Shown one piece after another: positions 6,203 to 15,082 of a stretch of DNA of 18,358 nucleotides; positions within the stretch are counted from its first letter, which is position 1; each line of letters opens with the position of its first letter. The notes beneath the pieces are model-generated. The model searched no databases. It was not told the origin of the DNA and saw nothing but the letters and a program-made list of their open reading frames with translations. Source of the stretch: Chthoniobacterales bacterium (GTDB lineage Bacteria > Verrucomicrobiota > Verrucomicrobiia > Chthoniobacterales > UBA10450). The stretch is taken from contig JACCTI010000237.1 of NCBI GenBank assembly GCA_013812515.1, positions 1-18,358 on the forward strand, given 5' to 3'. Both the position numbers and the translations under genes were made by a program.

Positions 6203-7600
6203 CTACAGCATCGTCCCGCTCAGAAAGAAGAGCGCGATCGTGAAGTAGATAATTACGCCCGTCACATCCACGAGCGTGGCCACGAATGGCGCCGATGAGG
6301 TTGCGGGATCAAGTCCGCAACGGCGCAGCGCGAAAGGAAGCATCGAACCGGAAAGCGAGCCCCACAGCACGACACCCACTAGTGCAATGCCCACGGTCAG
6401 CGCGATCAGAGCCCAGTGCGGCCCATAAACGTCGCGATGGAAATACTGCTGGCCGATGAGGGACCAGAGAACGACTCGGATTGCGCCAATCGTTCCGAGC
6501 ATCAGCCCCAGCAGCAGCCCGGTTTGAATCTCCCGCCGCATCACGCGCCACCAATCCCGCAGTGTGACTTCACCGAGGGCCATGGCGCGGATGATGAGGG
6601 TGGAAGCTTGCGAGCCGGAGTTGCCGCCGCTCGAAATGATCATGGGGAGGAAGACGGTGAGCACGAGCGCCTTCGCGATTTCAGTCTGGTAATAGGCCAT
6701 CGCAGTGGCGGTGAGCATTTCACCGAGGAGCAAAACCGCGAGCCACGGTGCACGTTTCCAGACGACGTTTAGCAGCGGCAATCGCAAATACGGCTCTTCG
6801 AGGGCCTGCATGCCGCCGAACTTTTGGATGTCTTCCGTGGCTTCTTCTTCCGCGACGTCGAGCATGTCGTCGATCGTGACAATGCCCACCAGCACGCCAT
6901 TGGAATCAGTTACCGGCAGAGCCGTGCGGTCGTATTTGCGAAAGACATTCACCGCCGCCTCCTCCGGATCCGTCACGCTGAGCGTCACGAAATTGCCGTC
7001 GACAATGTCGTTTACCTTCGCTTCGAGCGGCTGAACGAGGATCTCGCGGATGCGAAGGTCGTCGAGCAGCTTGCCGCGATCATCGACAACATAGATGACG
7101 TTGAGCGTCTCGGAGTCTTCCCCATGCTCGCGGACGTAATCGAGCACTTCCCTGATCGTCCAATCCGCGTGCACCGCGATGAAGTCGGGTGTCATGAGAC
7201 GACCCACGCTCTCTTCCGGATAACCGAGCAATGCCTGCGCGACGCGGCGTTCCTCCGGCGTCAGGAGCCGGATGAGCTGTCGCGCTGCCGCGCTCGGCAA
7301 TTCTTCGAGCAGCGCGGTGCGATCATCCGGAGACATTTCGTTCAGGATTCCGACCACCTGCTCCTGCGCCATTCCACGCAGGAGCTGTTGCTGCGGATCG
7401 ATCTCTAGGTATTCGAAAACGTCCGCCGCCAGATCGTGTGGCAGGACGCGGAAGATGATCACCTGCTCGTGCTCTGGCATGTCGAGGATCACTTCCGCGA
7501 CGTCCGCCGGTGGCCAATCAGAAAACAGTTCGCGCAGCGCGCCGAAGTTGCGCGAGTCGATCAAGCTCTTGATTTCCGGTTGTAGAATCCTGCCGACCAT
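6203..7600 (-). CDS. mgtE: Magnesium transporter MgtE
   Basis: 465-aa inner-membrane Mg2+ channel/transporter gated by cytoplasmic Mg2+. Domains in order: MgtE N superhelical domain (about 15-125, Leu-rich, FSDWPPADVAEVILDMP), CBS domain 1 (about 133-195, GRLMTPDFIAVHADWTIRE), CBS domain 2 (about 198-255, RTALPVTDSNGVLVGIVTI), then a plug-helix-like link and five membrane helices (about 285-465). The pore signature PMIISSGGNSGSQASTLIIR is at 319-338, and DPATSSAPFVATLVDVTGV at 431-449 holds the conserved Asp of the ion site. Length matches the family. ATG at 7598-7600 lacks a visible Shine-Dalgarno. The stop overlaps one of the GTTAGGC motifs. It converges on the oxidoreductase-like gene. Confidence 0.97.
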   Translation of the reverse strand: MVGRILQPEIKSLIDSRNFGALRELFSDWPPADVAEVILDMPEHEQVIIFRVLPHDLAADVFEYLEIDPQQQLLRGMAQEQVVGILNEMSPDDRTALLEELPSAAARQLIRLLTPEERRVAQALLGYPEESVGRLMTPDFIAVHADWTIREVLDYVREHGEDSETLNVIYVVDDRGKLLDDLRIREILVQPLEAKVNDIVDGNFVTLSVTDPEEAAVNVFRKYDRTALPVTDSNGVLVGIVTIDDMLDVAEEEATEDIQKFGGMQALEEPYLRLPLLNVVWKRAPWLAVLLLGEMLTATAMAYYQTEIAKALVLTVFLPMIISSGGNSGSQASTLIIRAMALGEVTLRDWWRVMRREIQTGLLLGLMLGTIGAIRVVLWSLIGQQYFHRDVYGPHWALIALTVGIALVGVVLWGSLSGSMLPFALRRCGLDPATSSAPFVATLVDVTGVIIYFTIALFFLSGTML

Positions 7601-7693
7601 GAGCGCGTGCGCGTGACGGCCGCCCGAAGAAGCGGCACCGGAGTTCTATCATCGGCGTTAGTGAACCGCAACGCGTGGACGGTCGACGTGGTT

Positions 7694-7782
7694 CGGCGGT
7701 CATAGGCCGCCGCTACAGCCGCGCAGGGTCCAAAGTGGGCTATGCGATGAACCCACCTGTAACGGCGGTCTGTGACCGCTGG
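7694..7782. repeat. Inverted repeat, REP-like family B
   Basis: The left arm CGGCGGTCATAGGCCGCC with edge GCTACAG (7694-7718) faces a right arm with edge CTGTAACGGCGGTC (7757-7782); read on the minus strand the right arm is CAGCGGTCACAGACCGCC then GTTACAG. About 20 of 25 positions match, and each arm is itself a small palindrome. It occupies the middle of the 239-base divergent spacer between mgtE and the beta-oxidation block. The edge CTGTAGCG/GCTACAG recurs at 4503-4511. It has a different arm sequence from family A. Confidence 0.8.
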
Positions 7783-7839
7783 ATTCGATGACCTTCTCTC
7801 CGCTTGGAATCTGCGCGAATCGCGGCAATGTGATCGGCG

Positions 7840-9963
7840 ATGATTGCGACAGAAACGGCGTCGATGATTCGGCGCGAAGTACGCCACGACGGAATCTGCG
7901 TGTTGAGTTTCGATCGCCCTGAATCAGGCGCCAATATTTTCGACACCGCGACGATGGACAGTTTGCGCGAGCATCTGGATGCAATCGAAAGCGACGGCTT
8001 GATTAAAGGCGTAATTGTCACTTCCGCGAAGAGATCGATCTTCATTGCCGGAGCTGATTTACAGACACTTCTGCGGCAGGCGCAAACGGGCGAGCTACGC
8101 GCCTTCATCGCAGAGGGCCAGAGCGTTTTCAATCGGCTCGCCGCGCTCAAAGTTCCGACGGTCGCAGCAATCCATGGGGCCTGCGCCGGCGGCGGATATG
8201 AAATTACGCTTGCTTGCGACTATCGCGTCGCTACTAACGACCCCGCTACACGCATTGGGCTTCCCGAAACGACGCTGGGCCTGGTCCCGGCATGGGGTGG
8301 TGCGACGCGGTTACCTCGCTTGCTCGGTCTCGAAGCTGCGGCGGAAGTAATCCTAAAGGGTAAACTTCATTCGGCGGAGGAAGCGCTGCGCATCGGCCTT
8401 GTCGACGAGGTTGTTCCGCGCGACCAACTACTCGACGCGGCGCGCAAAAAGATTTCGCAAGGGAAACGTGAACGTCCGCGGGCGCCACACAGCGAAGTGC
8501 AGGTCCCCTTTCCAAAGGAGACGCCGAATCAGGCTCCGCGCCGCGCGCTTGAGATCATGACCCGCGGGCTGACGAGCTCGATCAAGGAATCGTTGCAGAT
8601 AGAGGTCGACGCGATTGTGGAGCTTGGCGAAACCGAGACGACACAAAACCTGATCCGGAACTTTTTCCTCAACGACAAATTCCGCAAAGGCGCAGCAAAG
8701 ACGGCTGCGGAAAAGATCACCCATGGAGCGGTCATCGGCGCCGGCGTCATGGGTTCTGGCATCGCACAATGGCTCACTTCGCGTGGTGTCTCAGTTATCC
8801 TGCGGGACGTGAATTCCGAGCAACTCGATCACGGATTGGCGAACATTGAGAAGATATATAGCGACGCAGTGAAGCGTGGACTTATGGGCGAGGAGATCGC
8901 CAGGCAGGGCCGGGCGCGCATCGTTGCTTCAACCAATCCGGGCGAGATGCGCAATATCGGAATTGTAATCGAAGCCGCGTCCGAGAAGATGGAGATCAAG
9001 AAGCAGATCTTCGCTGACCTCGCGGCCAAAACGCCGGGGAGAACACTGCTGGCGACGAATACGTCCGCGCTTTCAATTACGGAGCTTGGCGCAATGACGG
9101 ATCAGCCTGGCCGCGTCATCGGGTTGCATTTCTTCAATCCGGTCAGCCGCATGAAGCTGGTCGAAGTGGTAGTCGGACAGCAAACCGCACCCGAAACGGT
9201 CGCGCGAGCGCTCGCCTTCACCCGAGAGATCGGCAAGCTGCCGGTGGTGGTGCAGGATAGCCCCGGATTCCTCGTGAATCGCGTGCTCTTCCCTTATCTG
9301 CTCGATGCCGCTGAGCTGTTCGAAAAGGGAGTGCCCGCGAAGGAGATCGACGACGCGTTGTTGACGTGGGGAATGCCGATGGGCCCCTTGCGTTTGATTG
9401 ACGAAATCGGCCTCGATATCACGGTCGACATCGCTGAGACGCTCGAGAAAAAATTTGGTCGCCGCGACCGAGCTCCGGAAATTCTACGCAAAATGCTAGC
9501 CGCGAAATTGCTCGGGCGAAAAAATGGTCGCGGCTTCTATGAGTATGCCGGCAAGGGGCAATCGCCTAACGAATCGGTGCGAGATTTGCGCAGCGACGTT
9601 GTAGCCGGGGGCGGTAACCCCGGCCGCTCCGAGAGGTCGCCTCGCTCCGAGCCGCGGTCATCGCCCTCGGCTACAACAGACGAAATCGTGAACCGTCTGG
9701 TCTTTCTGATGGTGAACGAAGCGGCGCGCTGTCTGGAAGAGAAAGTTGTCGCCACGCCAGAAGACGCAGATTTTGGCATGATGATGGGGACGGGCTTTGC
9801 TCCCTTTCGCGGCGGGCCGTTGCGTTACGCGGATCATGTTGGAATGAACACCGTCGTGACGGAGATGGATGGACTGCATGCGCGCGCTGGTGAGAAGTTC
9901 GGCCCGTGCGATCTGCTGAAAGAGCATGCTCAAAATGGGACGAAATTTTACGGCGATGCGTGA
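7840..9963 (+). CDS. Bifunctional enoyl-CoA hydratase / 3-hydroxyacyl-CoA dehydrogenase (FadB/FadJ type)
   Basis: 707-aa cytoplasmic fatty-acid beta-oxidation enzyme that hydrates 2-enoyl-CoA and oxidises the 3-hydroxyacyl-CoA with NAD+. The crotonase domain (about 10-195) has the oxyanion-hole segment IFIAGADL and both catalytic glutamates, in GACAGGGYEITLACDY (Glu121) and GLPETTLGLVPAWGG (Glu143). The NAD-binding domain starts GAVIGAGVMGSGIAQWLTSRG (296-316), with TNTSALSI (Ser409), GLHFFNP (His430) and DSPGFLVNRVLFPYLLDAAE. The C-terminal repeat ends FGMMMGTGFAPFRGGPLRYAD. Residues 587-613 are the translation of a family A repeat. ATG at 7840 was kept; ATG at 7864 (MIRREVRHDG) is an equally good start, as neither has a clear Shine-Dalgarno. 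First gene of the degradative block. It resembles both FadB and FadJ, so no symbol is assigned. Confidence 0.95.
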   Translation: MIATETASMIRREVRHDGICVLSFDRPESGANIFDTATMDSLREHLDAIESDGLIKGVIVTSAKRSIFIAGADLQTLLRQAQTGELRAFIAEGQSVFNRLAALKVPTVAAIHGACAGGGYEITLACDYRVATNDPATRIGLPETTLGLVPAWGGATRLPRLLGLEAAAEVILKGKLHSAEEALRIGLVDEVVPRDQLLDAARKKISQGKRERPRAPHSEVQVPFPKETPNQAPRRALEIMTRGLTSSIKESLQIEVDAIVELGETETTQNLIRNFFLNDKFRKGAAKTAAEKITHGAVIGAGVMGSGIAQWLTSRGVSVILRDVNSEQLDHGLANIEKIYSDAVKRGLMGEEIARQGRARIVASTNPGEMRNIGIVIEAASEKMEIKKQIFADLAAKTPGRTLLATNTSALSITELGAMTDQPGRVIGLHFFNPVSRMKLVEVVVGQQTAPETVARALAFTREIGKLPVVVQDSPGFLVNRVLFPYLLDAAELFEKGVPAKEIDDALLTWGMPMGPLRLIDEIGLDITVDIAETLEKKFGRRDRAPEILRKMLAAKLLGRKNGRGFYEYAGKGQSPNESVRDLRSDVVAGGGNPGRSERSPRSEPRSSPSATTDEIVNRLVFLMVNEAARCLEEKVVATPEDADFGMMMGTGFAPFRGGPLRYADHVGMNTVVTEMDGLHARAGEKFGPCDLLKEHAQNGTKFYGDA
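9598..9677. repeat. Inverted repeat, REP-like family A (copy 2), inside a coding sequence
   Basis: Left arm GTTGTAGCCGGGGGCGG then TAACCCCGGCCGC; the right arm on the minus strand starts GTTGTAGCCGAGGGCG. The outer ten to eleven bases of both arms are identical to those of copy 1 at 4548-4655. The spacer is shorter, so the element is about 80 bases. It lies within the hydratase/dehydrogenase gene in the linker between the dehydrogenase domain and the C-terminal repeat, encodes VVAGGGNPGRSERSPRSEPR and a few more residues, and introduces no stop or frame break. Confidence 0.85.
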
Positions 9964-10039
9964 TCGTTCGGAGATAGCGGAGACATCCAGCTTGCATCTG
10001 CTGATTCTGCAAACCGGAAGCGTGCGCTACTCTAAATAA

Positions 10040-11968
10040 ATGAAGACACCGCTCGAAGCGCCGCCTGAACAAATCAAAGCTGAAACCGGCGCGCAGTCGG
10101 AGAAGTCTGGCGCGTCCGTGATCGACACGTCAAAAATGTCGGCCGGCAAAGCCGCAGCGCTGGAGCTCGCGGAAAGCTCCCGTGATCCGCTCGATGAACG
10201 CGGCAGCTTCGCGAGCAATTTGTTTATCGGAAAGTTCGCCTTCGAGCGCATTTTCCCGTGGCCGGAGCAGAGCGCGGAGGATCGCGCCGCGGGCGAGTCT
10301 TTCCTCGAGCAATTGAGGGAGTATCTGCATGCGAACGTCGATGCCGATGAGATTGATCGCACCGGAGAAATCCCGCAGAAGAACATCGATGAGCTTTTCG
10401 CGATGGGCGCTTTCGCTATCAAAGTGCCGAAGCAGTACGGCGGACTTGGTTTGTCGCAAGTGAACTACGGTCGCGCGGCCATGTTGTTTGGCAGTTGGGA
10501 TGCGAATCTGACCGCGCTTGTCTCCGCTCATCAATCGATCGGGGTTCCGCAGCCGCTGCTCCTTTTCGGAACGGACGAACAGAAAGATAAGTATTTGCCG
10601 CGCGTGGCGCGTAAGGAGATCTCGGCCTTTGCGTTAACCGAGATGAACGCCGGCTCCGATCCGGCAAACATGAGCTTGCGCGCGGATCTCTCCGAAGACG
10701 GCTCTGCCTGGATCCTGAATGGCGAGAAACTTTGGTGCACCAATTTGATCAAGGCCGGCGTGCTCGTGGTCATGGCCAAGACGCCGCCGAAAATGGTGAA
10801 CGGGAAGGAGCGCAAGCAGATCAGCGCGTTTATCGTCGACGTCGATTATCCCGGCGTGGAGATCACGTATCGCTGCCACTTCATGGGTTTGCGCGCGCTT
10901 TACAACGGCATCGTGAAATTCACGAACGTGCGTGTCCCGCGCGAGAACATGATCGCAAAAGAAGGGCAAGGCTTGAAGGTCGCCCTCACGACATTGAATA
11001 CCGGCCGCCTAACGATCCCAGCGGCTTGTGTCGGTTTGTCGAAGCGCCTGGTCGAGATCTGCCGGAAGTGGGCCAAGGAACGCATCCAGTGGGGCGCGCC
11101 CATCGGCCAGCACTCTGCGATCGCCGGCAAAGTCGCGGAAATGGCGGGGAACACCTTTGCGATGGAGGCAATCACGTTCCTCACCTCGGCACTGGTCGAT
11201 CGCAAAGCCGGTGATCTGCGGATCGAAACGGCCATGTGCAAAATGTGGTGCACGGAGATGACTTGGAAAATTGCCGATGACGCCATGCAGGTGCGCGGCG
11301 GGCGCGGCTACGAAACTGCCCAATCACTCGCCGGTCGTGGGGAGGAGCCGATCGCTGTCGAACGTTTCCTGCGCGACTGCCGCATCAACACCATCTTCGA
11401 AGGTTCGAGCGAGATCATGCGGCTCTTCATCGCCCGCGAGGCACTCGATCCGCATCTCAAGGTCGGCGGCGCGATCTTCAACACGCAGTTGCCGATGAGG
11501 ACGCGGATGAAATCGATGTTCAGCTCCGGCTCGTTCTATTCACGCTGGTATCCGCGGCAGTATACGAAGGCGAACGCAGGTGATCTGAGCAAGCTGCACG
11601 AAGAGCTGCGGCCGCACATCCAATATGGTGCGGCCACGAGCAAGAAACTCGCGCGCGGTTTGTTCCATTCCATGATGCGTTTCGGGCCGAAGCTCGATCG
11701 CGAGCAGCTGTTGCTTTCCCGTTTCGTCGGTGTCGCGACGGAGCTGTTTGCGATAAGCGCCACCTGTTCCTACGCGCAGCATTTGATCAACAACGGCAAG
11801 CCTGCCGGGGAGATTCTCTCCCTGGCGAATTACTTCTGTGCTTCCGCGAAATCGCGCATCGATCATCACCTTGCCGGCACCGGCAAGAACGCCGACCAGC
11901 GCGGCTATGCGCTGACCCAGGAGTTGTTAGGCGGCAAGCATGACCTGCTGCGCACCGGAATTGTCTGA
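10040..11968 (+). CDS. Acyl-CoA dehydrogenase, long VLCAD/ACAD9-like form
   Basis: 642-aa flavoprotein that introduces the trans-2 double bond into acyl-CoA, passing electrons to ETF. An N-terminal tail of about 50 residues (no evident signal) is followed by the alpha-helical domain, the FAD/substrate signature FALTEMNAGSDPANMSLRAD (197-216), the beta domain (LNGEKLWCTNLIKAGVLVVM) and the C-terminal helical domain with RGGRGYETA (419-427) and RDCRINTIFEGSSEIMRLF (445-463). Glu454 in IFEG is at the position of the VLCAD catalytic base. A further 175 residues extend past the usual 380-400 aa ACAD core, as in VLCAD/ACAD9. It follows the hydratase/dehydrogenase gene by 76 bases. The substrate is most likely long-chain fatty acyl-CoA; nothing points to glutaryl-CoA specificity. 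Confidence 0.94.
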   Translation: MKTPLEAPPEQIKAETGAQSEKSGASVIDTSKMSAGKAAALELAESSRDPLDERGSFASNLFIGKFAFERIFPWPEQSAEDRAAGESFLEQLREYLHANVDADEIDRTGEIPQKNIDELFAMGAFAIKVPKQYGGLGLSQVNYGRAAMLFGSWDANLTALVSAHQSIGVPQPLLLFGTDEQKDKYLPRVARKEISAFALTEMNAGSDPANMSLRADLSEDGSAWILNGEKLWCTNLIKAGVLVVMAKTPPKMVNGKERKQISAFIVDVDYPGVEITYRCHFMGLRALYNGIVKFTNVRVPRENMIAKEGQGLKVALTTLNTGRLTIPAACVGLSKRLVEICRKWAKERIQWGAPIGQHSAIAGKVAEMAGNTFAMEAITFLTSALVDRKAGDLRIETAMCKMWCTEMTWKIADDAMQVRGGRGYETAQSLAGRGEEPIAVERFLRDCRINTIFEGSSEIMRLFIAREALDPHLKVGGAIFNTQLPMRTRMKSMFSSGSFYSRWYPRQYTKANAGDLSKLHEELRPHIQYGAATSKKLARGLFHSMMRFGPKLDREQLLLSRFVGVATELFAISATCSYAQHLINNGKPAGEILSLANYFCASAKSRIDHHLAGTGKNADQRGYALTQELLGGKHDLLRTGIV

Positions 11969-11992
11969 CAATTAACGTGGGAGGGGGCCTTT

Positions 11993-12049
11993 GTGCCACG
12001 ACCGCAACAAAGGGGAAGTTGCGGCACAGAGCCTGCCACATTACAGGCT
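11993..12049. repeat. Stem-loops upstream of lat
   Basis: Two adjacent hairpins: an interrupted one (GTGCC 11993-11997 and GCAAC 12004-12008 pairing with GTTGC 12018-12022 and GGCAC 12023-12027) and AGCCTG 12030-12035 with CAGGCT 12044-12049. They lie in the 135-base spacer between the acyl-CoA dehydrogenase and lat genes. They may be a further repeat family or a leader structure; no T run follows. Confidence 0.5.
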
Positions 12050-12103
12050 ACGGTCGGCCGCGCTCCGGTTGACCAACCACAACGCGACAGCTACGATCAG
12101 CGG

Positions 12104-13507
12104 ATGAGTATGCCGCCCGTGCTCACGGAGTCGGCCCGCACTTCCGCGCGGAGCCAGTCTACGCAGAGCAAATCCCACCAGCCGAATAAACACCGCGTCG
12201 CCGCCGACGCACTGAAGAAGCTAGAGGAGCACATCCTGATGGATGGCTTCCGCATTGTCTTCGACCTCGAACGGAGCCGTGGTTCATACATGTATGACGC
12301 GGCCAGCGGACACCGCCTGATCGACTTCTACGGCTTCTTCGGTTCGGTGCCGGTGGGCTTCCGTCACCCGCACTTCGACCAGCCGGAAGTTCGCGAAGAA
12401 TTGTTGTGCGCCTCGAGGACGAAAGTCGCCAACTCGGATGTTTACTCCGAAGCGTACGCCGGCTTCGTCGAGACCTTCGCGCGCGTGGCCGGTCTGCCGC
12501 CCTTGAATCGTTACCTTTTTATCGAAGGCGGCGCGCTCGCCATCGAGAACTGCCTCAAAGCGGCGATGGACTGGAAAGTGCGCAAGAACATGCGAGCCGG
12601 ACACGGCGAACGCGGCACCGAGATCCTGCATTTCCGCCACGCTTTCCACGGTCGCAGCGGCTACACCATGAGCCTCACGAACACCGATCCGAAGAAGACG
12701 GATTTGTTCGCAAAATTCGATTGGCCGCGGGTTTCCTGTCCTTCGATCGATTTTTCGTCAGGCAAGGCGGAACAGGAGCGGGATGTCGTCGAGCGCGAGA
12801 AGAAAGCGGAAGAGGAGATCCGGAAGTTTATCACGGAGCGCGGCGTGGACATCGCGGCGATCATCATTGAGCCGATTCAAGGTGAAGGCGGCGATAATCA
12901 TTTCCGTCGAGAGTGGCTGCAGAAGCTGCGCGAGATCTGCGATCAGAACGAAATGCTCCTGATCTTCGACGAAGTACAGACGGGGCTTGGAACCACGGGG
13001 CAGACCTGGTGCTCGCAGCATTTTGGAGTCTTACCCGACCTGATGGCTTTCGGAAAAAAGGTGCAGGTCTGCGGCGTGATGGCGGGACCGCGTCTCGACG
13101 AGGTGGAGGACAACGCGTTTCGGATGCCGAGCCGCCTGAACTCGACCTGGGGCGGCAACTTCACCGACATGGTGCGCTCGAAACATTACCTGCAAATCAT
13201 CGAGGAGGAGAACCTGGTGGAGAACGCGCGCGTCATGGGCGACCGCATCGTTTCCGCGCTGCATGAGATTGCGAAGGAATGCCCCACGATCAGCGCCGTG
13301 CGAGGTCGCGGGCTGTTCGTTGCGTTCGATTTGCCGGAGGCGGAGTCGCGCGACAAAGTCTGGAAAGAGCTCTATGACCGAGGGCTGCTTGTTCTGAAAT
13401 CGGGTAAGCGCGCGATCCGTTTTCGTCCCGCGCTCGACGTCACCGCAGAGGTCGTGGATGAAGCGATGGATTTGATGCGTCAGGAGTGCCGGCGCTTGTG
13501 CCGCTAG
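12104..13507 (+). CDS. lat: L-lysine 6-transaminase (lysine epsilon-aminotransferase)
   Basis: 467-aa class III PLP enzyme that moves the epsilon-amino group of L-lysine to 2-oxoglutarate, giving 2-aminoadipate 6-semialdehyde and glutamate. By recall it follows the Mycobacterium tuberculosis Lat (Rv3290c) pattern closely: DGFRIVFDLERSRGSY, the NSDVYSEAYAGFVETFARV region, FIEGGALAIENCLKAAMDWK, the HAFHGRSGYTMSLTNT block, IEPIQGEGGDNHF, LIFDEVQTGLG, the PLP-lysine region AFGKKVQVCGVMAG (Lys318/319) and SRLNSTWGGNFTDMVR. The frame is open to GTG 11993, but the extra 37 residues are encoded by hairpin DNA and do not resemble the family, so ATG 12104 was chosen; ATG 12110 is also possible. It is followed immediately by the matching semialdehyde dehydrogenase. 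Confidence 0.95.
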   Translation: MSMPPVLTESARTSARSQSTQSKSHQPNKHRVAADALKKLEEHILMDGFRIVFDLERSRGSYMYDAASGHRLIDFYGFFGSVPVGFRHPHFDQPEVREELLCASRTKVANSDVYSEAYAGFVETFARVAGLPPLNRYLFIEGGALAIENCLKAAMDWKVRKNMRAGHGERGTEILHFRHAFHGRSGYTMSLTNTDPKKTDLFAKFDWPRVSCPSIDFSSGKAEQERDVVEREKKAEEEIRKFITERGVDIAAIIIEPIQGEGGDNHFRREWLQKLREICDQNEMLLIFDEVQTGLGTTGQTWCSQHFGVLPDLMAFGKKVQVCGVMAGPRLDEVEDNAFRMPSRLNSTWGGNFTDMVRSKHYLQIIEEENLVENARVMGDRIVSALHEIAKECPTISAVRGRGLFVAFDLPEAESRDKVWKELYDRGLLVLKSGKRAIRFRPALDVTAEVVDEAMDLMRQECRRLCR

Positions 13508-13509
13508 CG

Positions 13510-15054
13510 ATGCGATCTGTTCTCGAGAAACTCGGCCTGGCCGAGGAGAACTCTGGCGCGTTCGACGGCGAATGGCGCGGCGGCGGCGCCATGATCGAAA
13601 AGTCTTCGCCGATTGACGGCAAGTTGCTCGCCCGGGTGCGAACCGCGTCGGATGAAGATTACAAACGCGCGATTGCGCGTTCCGAGGAGGCCTTCCAGAC
13701 GTGGCGCAAAACACCCGGCCCGGTGCGGGGCGAAACCGTGCGACAGCTCGGGAATGCGCTCCGCGAGACGAAGACGGATCTCGCGAAGCTCGTCACGATG
13801 GAGACAGGCAAGATTATCGCGGAAGGCGAAGGCGAAGTGCAGGAGATGATAGACATCTGCGACTTCGCGGTCGGTCAATCACGACAGCTCTACGGCCTAA
13901 CGATTCAATCGGAACGGCCGAGCCATCGCTTAATGGAGCAGTGGCATCCGCTCGGGCTTGTCGCCATTATTTCTGCATTCAATTTCCCTGTCGCGGTCTG
14001 GTCATGGAACGCTGCGCTCGCCTCCGTTTGTGGCGATGCGACAATCTGGAAACCTTCCGAGAAGACGCCGCTCACTGCGATTGCGGTGATCAAAATCGCG
14101 GAACGGGTGTGCCGCAAGACCGGGGCCGATCCAGCTATTTTTTCTCTCCTGGTTGGTGACGGTCCAACTCTCGGACAAAAGCTCGCAGCCGATCGCCGCG
14201 TGCCCCTGGTCTCCGCCACAGGCTCGACGAGAATGGGCTTCGAAGTTGGCAAAGCCGTGCATGGCCGTCTCGGCAAAAGCATTCTCGAACTCGGCGGAAA
14301 CAACGCGCTTGTTGTCGGTCCTACGGCGGACCTCGCCATGGCTGCAAACTCGATTTTCTTTGGTGCAGTCGGAACCTCAGGACAGCGTTGCACCTCAACG
14401 CGGCGTGTCATTGCCCATGAATCCCTTGCCGAGAGACTCCGCGAGCAGTTGTTAGGCTCTTATAAATCTGTGCGTATTGGCAATCCGCTGGATCGCGACA
14501 CGCTCATGGGTCCCTTGATCGATCCGTCCGCGGTGGAGAACGTCATCCAGTCGATTGAGAGGGTGAAGAGCGAGGGGGGCGAAGTGCTTTACGGCGGCGA
14601 GAAGCTGAACGGAGAGCAGTTCCCCGGTGGCGCTTACATGAGGCCATGTCTCGCGATGGCGCGGCACGAGTTCGAGATTGTGAAGCATGAGACATTTGGT
14701 CCGCTGCTTTATCTGATGACCTACAGCGAGTTCGATGAGGCGATCGCCTTGCATAATGACGTGCCGCAGGGCCTCAGCTCCGCCATTTTCACGAACGATA
14801 TGCGCGAGGCGGAGAAATTCGTCAGCGCGGTCGGGAGCGATTGCGGGATCGCGAACATTAATGCGGGGACGAGCGGGGCGGAAATCGGCGGCGCATTCGG
14901 TGGCGAGAAGAACACCGGTGGAGGACGCGAAAGCGGCAGCGACGCCTGGAAGAGCTACATGCGCCGGCAGACGAACACCGTAAACTTTTCTACCGAGCTT
15001 CCGCTTGCCCAGGGAATTACGTTCGGAGCAGGTGAGGGAAGCGCTACGGCGTGA
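13510..15054 (+). CDS. amaB: Alpha-aminoadipate 6-semialdehyde dehydrogenase (antiquitin/ALDH7-type)
   Basis: 514-aa NAD(P)+-dependent aldehyde dehydrogenase expected to oxidise 2-aminoadipate semialdehyde made by lat to 2-aminoadipate. ALDH features: IISAFNFPVAVWSWN, WKPSEKTPL, catalytic Glu260 (LELGGNN) and Cys294 (GTSGQRCTSTRR), 34 residues apart as usual. The end GGAFGGEKNTGGGRESGSDA and WKSYMRRQTNTVNFSTELPL is almost diagnostic of the ALDH7A1/AmaB group. ATG 13510, two bases past the lat stop, gives the expected MRSVLEKLGL start. GTG 13498 within lat, 11 bases after an AGGAG, is an alternative. GTG 13486 was rejected because the AGGA abuts it. Contiguity with lat indicates one operon. 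Confidence 0.94.
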   Translation: MRSVLEKLGLAEENSGAFDGEWRGGGAMIEKSSPIDGKLLARVRTASDEDYKRAIARSEEAFQTWRKTPGPVRGETVRQLGNALRETKTDLAKLVTMETGKIIAEGEGEVQEMIDICDFAVGQSRQLYGLTIQSERPSHRLMEQWHPLGLVAIISAFNFPVAVWSWNAALASVCGDATIWKPSEKTPLTAIAVIKIAERVCRKTGADPAIFSLLVGDGPTLGQKLAADRRVPLVSATGSTRMGFEVGKAVHGRLGKSILELGGNNALVVGPTADLAMAANSIFFGAVGTSGQRCTSTRRVIAHESLAERLREQLLGSYKSVRIGNPLDRDTLMGPLIDPSAVENVIQSIERVKSEGGEVLYGGEKLNGEQFPGGAYMRPCLAMARHEFEIVKHETFGPLLYLMTYSEFDEAIALHNDVPQGLSSAIFTNDMREAEKFVSAVGSDCGIANINAGTSGAEIGGAFGGEKNTGGGRESGSDAWKSYMRRQTNTVNFSTELPLAQGITFGAGEGSATA

Positions 15055-15082
15055 TCCTGGAAAAGACTATTCCCACTGCATG

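Noticed and set aside
6824..7408. 194-codon open frame on the plus strand
   Set aside because: It is antisense to mgtE, whose CBS and pore motifs are unmistakable.
10040..11968. Glutaryl-CoA dehydrogenase for the lysine pathway
   Set aside because: The protein is about 640 aa with a VLCAD-like C-terminal extension, unlike the roughly 400-aa glutaryl-CoA dehydrogenases.
11993..12103. GTG-started 37-residue extension of lat
   Set aside because: It is encoded by hairpin-forming repeat DNA and absent from the lysine aminotransferase I remember; ATG 12104 gives a normal length.
13031..13714. 227-codon open frame on the minus strand
   Set aside because: It spans the end of lat and the start of amaB, both firmly identified on the plus strand; this is a high-GC antisense shadow.
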